A stretch of 63,701 nucleotides of DNA, taken from an uncultured Ruminococcus sp. GTDB taxonomy: Bacteria; Bacillota; Clostridia; Oscillospirales; Acutalibacteraceae. The notes below the pieces were generated by a model. That model was not told where the DNA came from. It saw only the letters and a list, made by a program, of their open reading frames with translations, and searched no databases. The position numbers and the translations under genes were made by a program. The stretch spans positions 1 through 63,701 of the forward strand of contig CACZYF010000017.1 in NCBI GenBank assembly GCA_902785355.1. Reading direction: 5' to 3'. Below, in pieces: positions 51,035 to 59,800 of this stretch (the stretch's first letter is position 1; each line of letters opens with the position of its first letter).

Positions 51035-52798
51035 ATGTTAGAAATCGGACAACTTGTCGACAACAAATATCGTGTACTTGATATCGTCGGCAAGGGCGGA
51101 ATGAGCGTCGTTTATCTGGCGCGTAATGAAAGAGCCAACAAGTCGTGGGCAATCAAAGAGGTACGCAAGGTCGGCGAGGAAAACCTGGAGGTCAAGAAGA
51201 ACAGCCTGATCGCCGAGACCGAGATGCTGAAGAACCTCTCGCATCCCAACCTCCCGACCATCGTAGACGTTATCGAGACCGAGGATACCTTCCTCGTTGT
51301 CATGGACTATATCGAAGGTAACGACCTGAGCGAGATCCTCAGGGAATACGGCGCGCAGCCTCAGGAAAAGGTCATCGAATGGGGGCTGCAGCTGTGTGAC
51401 GTGCTCGGTTATCTGCACACCCGTGAAAAACCGATTATCTACCGTGATCTGAAGCCCGCGAACATTATGCTCAAGCCTGACGGCAACATCACGCTGATCG
51501 ACTTCGGTACCGCGCGAGAGATCAAGGTCGCCGACGCGAACGACACGATCAGCCTGGGCACCCGCGGCTATGCCGCTCCCGAGCAGTTCGGCGCTAACGC
51601 CAAGACTGACGCCAGAACCGACATCTACTGCCTGGGTGCTACGATGTATCATCTGGTCACGAACCATAATCCCGCGACAGAGCCTTATGTGATGTCGCCG
51701 ATCCGCGAGCGTAATCCTGCCCTGTCCGCCGGTTTGGAGAACATCATCTTAAAATGTACCCGCAACAATCCCGACGAACGCTATCAGTCCTGTGCCGAGT
51801 TGATGTATGCGCTGGAGCACTATGATACCATCGACGAGGCGTACCGTAAGAAGCAGAAGCGTAAGCTCGGTTCCTTTATTACGATGCTGGTGCTGATGGT
51901 CGTATGCTTAGGCATAGCGGTATTCGCTCATTTCGGCGCTCAGAGCAGAAAGGCTGAGGATATCAACACCTATCTGATCGAGGCGGATAACGAAGCGAAC
52001 ACAAAGGATGAGCGTGTAGCTGCGTTTAAAAAGGGTATCCATCTGGATCCCGCCAACGAGCAGTTTTATAACGGCTTATTGGATCTGTATCTGACTACCG
52101 ACGATAAGGGCGAGCCCGAATCAGATAACAAGCTGTCGGTACGCGAGATCTCGGATCTGGATATGATCGCCTTTGAAAATGATAACAAGATTCAGCCTCT
52201 GACTGAATTTAGAGATAATAATAAGGAAGAATATGAGAAGTTCTGTTCCAAGACGGGCGTTTCGTGCTGGTACTACTATGACAGCAGCTCCAAGAAGGAG
52301 GATAAGGCTTCAGAGTGGTTCAAGCGGTATTTGGATTCGGTAGGAGATAATGAGACCGAGGAGTCAAAATTCGTTCAGATCTATAACTCCATCGGTCAGC
52401 TCCATCATATGCAGATCGCCCGACAGCAGGATCAGAAGGTTCAGAACGAACAGCTTTGGGGTGTATTGGCAGAACTGTACAGCTTCTGTCAAAACGCCTC
52501 GGATGATGAAGCAGTCGTACTTGCAGGTAAAGAGATTGTTGAGAATATTGTCAACTACTGCACCGGCTTTGCTTCTCTGGATGATGTGAATAAAGAAGAT
52601 TTGGTCAACAGAGTAAACGATGTCCACAATATCATCGCCGAGAAATATGAGAATGCCGACAGCAACATCAAGAAGCTGATCGAGAGGCAGTTTTCTGCGA
52701 TCAATGTCAACGGTACCAATACAGATATCGCCGACTATTTTAAGATGGTAGAAGCTAAGATCCTCGATAACTTCAAAAGTCAGAATAGGGTGAAATAA
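51035..52798 (+). CDS. Membrane Ser/Thr protein kinase (Hanks type, no PASTA)
   Basis: 587 residues. Kinase domain ~12-265 with GKGGMSVVY glycine loop, Lys41 in WAIKEV, Asp138 in IYRDLKPANIM (Tyr in place of the usual His), Asp156 in DFGTAR and SLGTRGYAAPEQFG. One transmembrane helix at ~283-302 (MLVLMVVCLGIAVFAHFG), then an extracellular helical region of ~280 residues that looks TPR-like (KAFKKGIHLDPANEQFY in part) instead of PASTA repeats. It likely senses an outside state of the cell surface or pilus and phosphorylates FHA-protein threonines. Stop overlaps the next start by one base. Confidence 0.93.
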   Translation: MLEIGQLVDNKYRVLDIVGKGGMSVVYLARNERANKSWAIKEVRKVGEENLEVKKNSLIAETEMLKNLSHPNLPTIVDVIETEDTFLVVMDYIEGNDLSEILREYGAQPQEKVIEWGLQLCDVLGYLHTREKPIIYRDLKPANIMLKPDGNITLIDFGTAREIKVADANDTISLGTRGYAAPEQFGANAKTDARTDIYCLGATMYHLVTNHNPATEPYVMSPIRERNPALSAGLENIILKCTRNNPDERYQSCAELMYALEHYDTIDEAYRKKQKRKLGSFITMLVLMVVCLGIAVFAHFGAQSRKAEDINTYLIEADNEANTKDERVAAFKKGIHLDPANEQFYNGLLDLYLTTDDKGEPESDNKLSVREISDLDMIAFENDNKIQPLTEFRDNNKEEYEKFCSKTGVSCWYYYDSSSKKEDKASEWFKRYLDSVGDNETEESKFVQIYNSIGQLHHMQIARQQDQKVQNEQLWGVLAELYSFCQNASDDEAVVLAGKEIVENIVNYCTGFASLDDVNKEDLVNRVNDVHNIIAEKYENADSNIKKLIERQFSAINVNGTNTDIADYFKMVEAKILDNFKSQNRVK

Positions 52799-53406
52799 TG
52801 ACATACGATCAGTACAATATATTGTTTATCGCCGCGCTTGTGATGGCGGGTGTGTTCCTTGTCATCGCGGTCATCCTGTTCTTTGCGCTGAGGATCCCCG
52901 CTGTGATCGGCGACCTCAGCGGCGCTACCGCGAGAAAAGCGATCATGGATATCCGCAACGGTAAGACGACATTCAACAAGAAGAAAAAGAGCACCGTTAA
53001 AGCTGATACCGAGCAGATGGCGAAGATTACTGCCGAAATGGAGGGCTCTCCGACTGTTTCCAAGCCTGATTCCGGCAGAGTTAACCGCAGCATGACTACG
53101 GCGAAGCTCGAAACGAAAGCACATTCGGAGATCGATTATTCCGCTCCGACCGAAGTGATGGTCGAAGAGACCGCGCTGCTGGTTGAGGAGACTCCCGCCC
53201 CGACGGCTGAGTTTATGCGTCAGGCTGTTGTTGAAACGACGGGTACAACAGTATCCGACGCGGGTTATTCGGAGCAGACGACCGTGCTCAGCGATATCGA
53301 CGATGAGACGAGCGTGCTCAGCTCAGCTCCCGTGAATCATCCCGGTGCGTTCCGGATCCGCACGGAGATCATGCTGTTTGTCAGCGATGAGATCATAACG
53401 GTATAA
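52798..53406 (+). CDS. Single-pass membrane protein with TTVL phospho-motif
   Basis: 202 residues, start inside the kinase stop (TAATG). N-terminal helix (~8-32, LFIAALVMAGVFLVIAVILF), a basic juxtamembrane part (NKKKKSTVKA) and an acidic tail with EQTTVLSDIDDETSVLSS. TTVL matches the ETTVL motifs of the FHA protein, so the tail is a likely substrate of the neighbouring kinase and a docking site for the FHA domain. No enzyme domain is visible; family unknown. Confidence 0.75.
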   Translation: MTYDQYNILFIAALVMAGVFLVIAVILFFALRIPAVIGDLSGATARKAIMDIRNGKTTFNKKKKSTVKADTEQMAKITAEMEGSPTVSKPDSGRVNRSMTTAKLETKAHSEIDYSAPTEVMVEETALLVEETPAPTAEFMRQAVVETTGTTVSDAGYSEQTTVLSDIDDETSVLSSAPVNHPGAFRIRTEIMLFVSDEIITV

Positions 53407-53417
53407 ATGGTGACGAT

Positions 53418-53867
53418 ATGAGAAAGAGAAAATTAAAGTTGCCCGTTACAGCGATCCTATTCCTGACGCTGGCGGCGTGTTGTGTTGCGTTGAGCGGTCT
53501 GACCGATATCGGCGGGCAGGGATTCATCAGGGTGTTTTCCATTGCAGTTTCCGTTGCAATGTGGATCTGTTTGATTGCAGGCTATGTATTGTTGATCCTG
53601 TATTATAAAAAACAAGACCCGCCCGAGCACAAGAGGGGCATCGGTCTGATATCCTTCTTCACCAACCGTTACGGTACGGTTTGTGATTTTGCTTTGATAA
53701 TTACAGTTATCGCACTGATCGTCTGTGTGATCGTGGGCGTAAAAACTGTTTTGATATATTCGATACTATTTGGATTGATATTCTTATTTATCAACCTTCA
53801 TGCGGTATTTGACGGTCGATATGTAAATGCACAATTGTCCAAAAGAAGGAGAGAGGGAAATGAATAA
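53418..53867 (+). CDS. Four-helix membrane protein of the kinase locus
   Basis: 149 residues with about four hydrophobic helices (~7-28, 38-62, 92-112, 113-135) and short basic ends. Its last codons overlap the start of the giant surface protein by 8 bp, so the two are translated together. No family recognised. Confidence 0.75.
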   Translation: MRKRKLKLPVTAILFLTLAACCVALSGLTDIGGQGFIRVFSIAVSVAMWICLIAGYVLLILYYKKQDPPEHKRGIGLISFFTNRYGTVCDFALIITVIALIVCVIVGVKTVLIYSILFGLIFLFINLHAVFDGRYVNAQLSKRRREGNE

Positions 53868-56800
53868 CCAAAGAAGTCCGTTCGGGATGAAGCTCGTTTC
53901 CGCGTTGTTGGCAGTATTGATGCTGTTTTCGGCAAACGCGGCTGCGATGCTGCCTGTATTTGCGGCTGAGATCAACGTTGCTCCGTCGGCTGCGATCCAG
54001 AAGAATGTTTACGTTGTCGATGACAGCGCCGATCCGATGTTCTGCTATTGGTGGAACGGTTCGGACAACGGCTTTGCCGATGTAAATACCGCCGCTGCGC
54101 AGAACGGCTATGTAATCAACAAATTTGTACTGCCCGAAGCGGCAGAAGGAATGATCCTGACGACCGCTGACCAGTGGGCTGATGGTGACAACGCGGACAT
54201 CAAGCTGACCGGCGATCTGCTCTTCGGTTCGCTGTCCGAGAACGTTTTCATCAATCTTGCCGCCGGCGAGACTGCGCTGTCCGACTATCGTGACACCGCT
54301 GTTACCGTCACGGCTCAGGAAACGAAGCCGACCGTCAAGGAAGGCGAGGGCGTTGACGTCGTCAGCTACAGCGACTTTACCTTCACCGGTTCTCTGGCTG
54401 AAATCATCGCGCCCGAGATCGAGGTTCTGGAGAAGGATGAAAAGATCGCTTCGTTACACACCGGTGAAGCGTTCACCTACAACTTCGGCGAGCTGGGCAA
54501 GCATACCTTCAGCTTCCGCGCGAAGGATATCATGAACGCTGAGGCAGACGCAGATAAGGAATATGTCGTGTTCTGTAAGGCAGAGCGCTCTCCCGTTACT
54601 TTCGAGGATGATTCGCCCATGACCATCTCCTACAACAGTACTGCTGTTCCGCGTAAGGTGGCAGGTCTTCAGAAGACCGATAAGGTGACCTATCTATCCG
54701 CAGACGATCAGATCGTTACCGTAGAGGACAACAAGCTCAAGCCGACAGGTCTGGGTTCTACGTTGGTTTACGCGACCGTGGAAGAGAACGACTCTTACCT
54801 GCCTGCGACCGGCAGCTTCGCTGTCGAGGTCGTAGAGGGTAACGGTAATGACGCCGTGGTTTTCTCGAAGCCCGTCAGCGGTACCGTAGACATTACATAC
54901 GGCAAGACCTATACCAACGCTGTGGTTTATGATACTAAGGCGAATCCCGACGCAGAGGTTACCTATACCTCCGACGCTCCGAGTATAGCTTCTGTTGACG
55001 GCAACGGTAAAGTCACTCCCCTCAGCGCTTCCGATACCATCGTGACGATTACCGCTGACGTGACCGGGCTGAAAAACATGTCCGACGCACAGCTCAGCTA
55101 TAATCTTCGCGTTAATAAGGCGGATATGGAGGTCAAGGGTAAGGATACGACCGTTACCTATGAACCTGGTTTGAAGGTGGATATTTCCAAGAATCTGACC
55201 GTTCCGATCGATGAGTTATACACGATTTCCTACAAGGTTAAAAGTCGCGTAGGCTTGGATGGTAAACCATTCGAAAACGGCGGTTCCCTCTCTCAGAGCG
55301 GCGTACTCTCTCCGACTCGTTCCGGCGTGTTCACCATCGAGGCGACGGTTAACACAGCCAACTACAACAGCGCCAAGGCGACTTATAAGATTACTGTCAA
55401 CAAGGCGGATATAAAGAACTTCAAGTACGACGAGCCTGTCAAGCAGCTCCTGGTCGGCAGCTCTTACGATATCCCTGCTCCTCATGGTGAGACAGGCGTT
55501 GTGTACAGCGTCGGCGAGGCTGACAGCGCTTCCGTTAAGCTCAGCGGAAACAAGCTCACTCTGCTCAAGCCGAGCGAGGAGGGCATCAAGGTTTCTGTCA
55601 AGCTGCCCGCGAACGATCGCTACAACGAGGCACAGACAGAGCTGACCGTTAAGGGCTCTTATCTCAATGCCGGTGAAGGCACCTATACCATCAGCGGCAA
55701 GAAGGCGAGCACCGATCCTGCCGATACGCGCTATGTCGGTGATATTACTGTTACTCCCGCTGAGGATTACAGTGTAGCACTGTACGATGAAGATGCGGCG
55801 GATCACACCAAGCTCAACTTCAAAGATGCACTGACGATCACAAATAATGTGAAGAATCCCCGTATCGTTTTGAAATATAACAAGGCGGGGGATACGGCTG
55901 AGGGCGCTGTCTCCGACGCGATCGAGCTTGCTCTCACGCTGGATAAGACCGCTCCGAACGGTGCGATCTCAGCTTCTGCTTTTGAGACGGCATTCGACAA
56001 GCTTGTCCAAATCCTTACTTTCAATCTCTATGCGCCCGCGGTTGATTGCGAGATCACCTGCGAGGATGACGCCGCGACCAGCTTCGAGTCCGGCAGAGAC
56101 AGTGAGGATAAGGTGGATGTCGCTTACTATATCGACCGCGATCCCTCCTCCGTCAAGACCAAGCAGGATCTTGACGCGCTTGATGAGGCGAGTTGGACTG
56201 CTTACAGCGGCAAGTTCAACGTCGATCAAGCGAATACTGCGGTTGTATATGCAAGATTGACCGATCCCTACGGTAACTATCAGTATATCTCTACCGGCGG
56301 TATCGTGTTCGATGCGGTGAAGCCCAAGGTTTCGATCACCATCGATAACAACAAAGTCAAAAACGAAAAGTACTTCAATAAATCCAGAAAAATGACCGTA
56401 AGGGTCGAAGAAGTGAATTTCAAGCCCGCCACAGACATGATAGAGATCACGGCTGTTGATGGTGCGGGCAATGAGATCGACGTTCCCGAGGTCAAATGGT
56501 ACGGGAATACCGCACTCATCGAGTTCAAGAACGACGGTCACTATACCTTCCGTCTGACCGATAAGTTTACCGATCTGGCAGGCAACGTTCCCGAGGTTGA
56601 GGTTTCTGCCAACACGGTTGCTTACGACGACTTTATCATTGATACGAAGAAGCCCGTTTACGAGATTTCCTTCGATAATAACAACGTAAAGAATGAAAAG
56701 TATTTCAGCGAAGCCCGTACCGCTACCATCAAGCTCACTGATGACAACCTCAAGGGCACCGCGGAGATGTTCCGGGTAACTGCAAAGAATACCGATGCAG

Positions 56801-59800
56801 AAACGCCCAACGTCGTATGGAACGCTTCCGGGAACGAGGCGACCGTGATCTTTGGCAAAAACGGTGAGTACACCCTCACCCCCATGACGGAGTACCTTGC
56901 CGATCAGGCGGGCAACGAGCCCGATATCCGAGTAGATGACGCGACCAAGGCTTACAACGACTTCATCGTCCATCTGGAAAGCCCCGTTGTTGAGCTTTCT
57001 TATGATAATAACGAAGCGCAGAACGACAAGTATTTCAACAGCGACCGTACTGCAACCGTAACGGTTCGCTCCGACTATTTTGTTCCCGCAGACGGTATGA
57101 TCTCCGTGACCGCTAAAGACGCCGAGGGTAATGATATCACGGCTCCCGAGGTCACCTGGAACGGTAACAATGCTACGATCATTTTCGATCAGGACGGCGT
57201 TTATACGCTGACAGTCACCGATCAGCTGATGGATCAGGCGGGCAACGGCTTCGACAAGGTTCAGCTTGCCGAAGATACCAAGGCGGCCGAGAGCTTTGTG
57301 ATCGATAAGACACAGGGCAGCGCTGAGATCGCTTATGACAACAACAGCGTCAAAAATGAGCTTTTCTTCAATAATAAGCGTACCGCGACCATCACCGTTA
57401 CCGATGATAACTTTGTCGGCGCTGACGGAATGATTACCGTGATCGCCAAGGATGCCGAGGGTAAGGATATTACGGCTCCCGCAGTCGTTTGGGACGGCAA
57501 GACCGCGACGATCAACTTTACCGAGAACGGTACCTATCAGCTGGAGACCACCGACAAGTTTGTCGATCAGGCTGGTAACGCCTGTACTTTGACGCCCGCT
57601 TCCGGTACCGAGTGTGCTCAGCAGTTTATTATCGACATGGCAAAACCGATCGTCAATGTCAATTTCAGTCAAACTTACGTCGACTATTTCAAAACCCACG
57701 TCAAGGCTACCATTACGACTACTGATGATCATTTTGTGGCGCTCGAGGATATGATCGAAGTCACAGCAAAGGATGCAGACGGCAAGACGATCGCCAATCC
57801 CACGATCGCTTTTGCAGGCAGTGGTTTTGAGATCAGTTTTAAGAACGACGGCTACTATACACTCAAGCTGACCGACGCCTATAAGGATCTGGCGGGTAAC
57901 AGCATTGATACCGAAAAATCCTCCGCTAAGGAGTACGCATTCTGCGTCGATACCAGCGATCCCGACGTTCCGGTCGTCGCCTATCAGAGTTCTAAGGAGA
58001 GTCTGACCGGCGCATGGCAGAAGCTTGCCGAGCTGTTTACCGGCGGCGTGGTTTACTTCCCCGAGAAGATTACGGCGGTCGTGACCGCCGAGGATACCGG
58101 CTCCGGTATCAAGAGCATCACTTATGAAGCACCCGTAGAGGGCGATGCGGAGGGTACCAAGGGCGTCGAGTCCTTTACCTCCGAGAACGAGTCGCTGACC
58201 GGTAAATATGAAGTCAGCTTCCCGATCGAGCCCGAGTACAAGGGCAAGGTCAAGGCGTCTGCCCTGAACAACGCCGGCCGCTCCTCTGCAACAGATGAGG
58301 GTATGATCGAGGTCAGCGAGCAGAAGCCCGCAGTTTCTCTTGAAATCATGAACGAAAAATCCGACGGATTCTTTGACGGCGTGACCTATTACAGCGGCGA
58401 CGTCAAGGTGAAGGTCACTGTAGAGGATGTGTTCTTTGAAGCGGAGAACCTGGCTAACGAGAAGACCCCGAGCAAGCTGACCCTGACCGTGAAGAGCGAC
58501 GAAACCGAATCTCAGATTGCTCTCCCGACCGACTGGACGAGAGAAGAGGGTACCAACCGTTACTCCGCCGAGATTACCCTGACCGGCGATGGCGACAAGG
58601 TGCTGACCGCTGACTATACCAACAACTTCAATAATACTGCCGCTGCGACGATTGATCATTTCTCGATCGACACCCAAAAACCTGACGCTGTCATCAAATA
58701 TGATGATGACAATCCCGTCGCCAACGAGAAATATTATGCTAAGAAGCGTACCGCTACGATCACGGTTTCCGATGACAACTTCAAGTTTACAGAGGGTAGC
58801 TTCATCAATCTTAATGCCGATAACAAGGATGAAGAAGATACCCGTATGATCGTTACTACCGCTAAGGACAATGACGGCAATGATATCGCCCAGCCCTCCT
58901 TTACGATTTCGCTCGACGGCAAGACAGCTACCCTCGAGTTCGAGGGCGATGGTCACTATACCGTACAGCCCACCGGCAAATTCACGGATCATGCCGGTCA
59001 TCCGGTTAAACTGGAGGCGGAGTCCGATAACCCCTTCGAGTTCTGCGTCGATACTTCCGCTCCCAAGCCGATCGAGATCACCTATCAGCATAACAACGAG
59101 GGTCTGACCGGCGCGTGGACGAATCTGATCGAACAGTTCACCGGCGGCGTCGTGTACTTCCCCGATACTGTGAAGGTCAACATCACTGCTGAGGATCACC
59201 ATTCCGGTATCAATCGCATCGTTTATTCCGCTCCCGTAATTCCCGGTAACGATGAGGTCGGTCTTGAGGGAATCCCCGAGACCACTGTTCCCAATAATGT
59301 AGCCGGATCCTCGAAACAGACCGTCAGCTTTGATATCCCTGCAGAGAATGCTGCGGATTACAGAGGTAAGATCAGCGCGACAGCGATCAATAACGCCGAG
59401 CTCTATGTCAGCCGCGGCACTGCTCCCGAAGAGGTCGAGCTGATCGCGGTGGAAAAGACTGATCCCGAGATCACCCTCGAGGTCGTCGACACCGTTACCC
59501 CCGGAGAGTATGACAGCGTGAATTACTACAAGGGCAACGTAACTGTCCGCGTGACCGTAGAAGACACTTTCTTTGACGCACATGGTCAGAAGAAAGGTCA
59601 GGAAGGAAATAACGTTGTCATTAAGGAAACCACCAACGGCGTTGTCAAGGACCTCGAGGTTCCCGCAAATGACGGCTGGACCCGTATCGACGGCTCTAAT
59701 AAGTATTACCGCGATTATACTCTCACGGATGAGGGTAGGAAGCAGCTGGATGTAACCTATACCAATAATGCCGGCAAGAAGGCGAAGGATGCAAAGCTGA

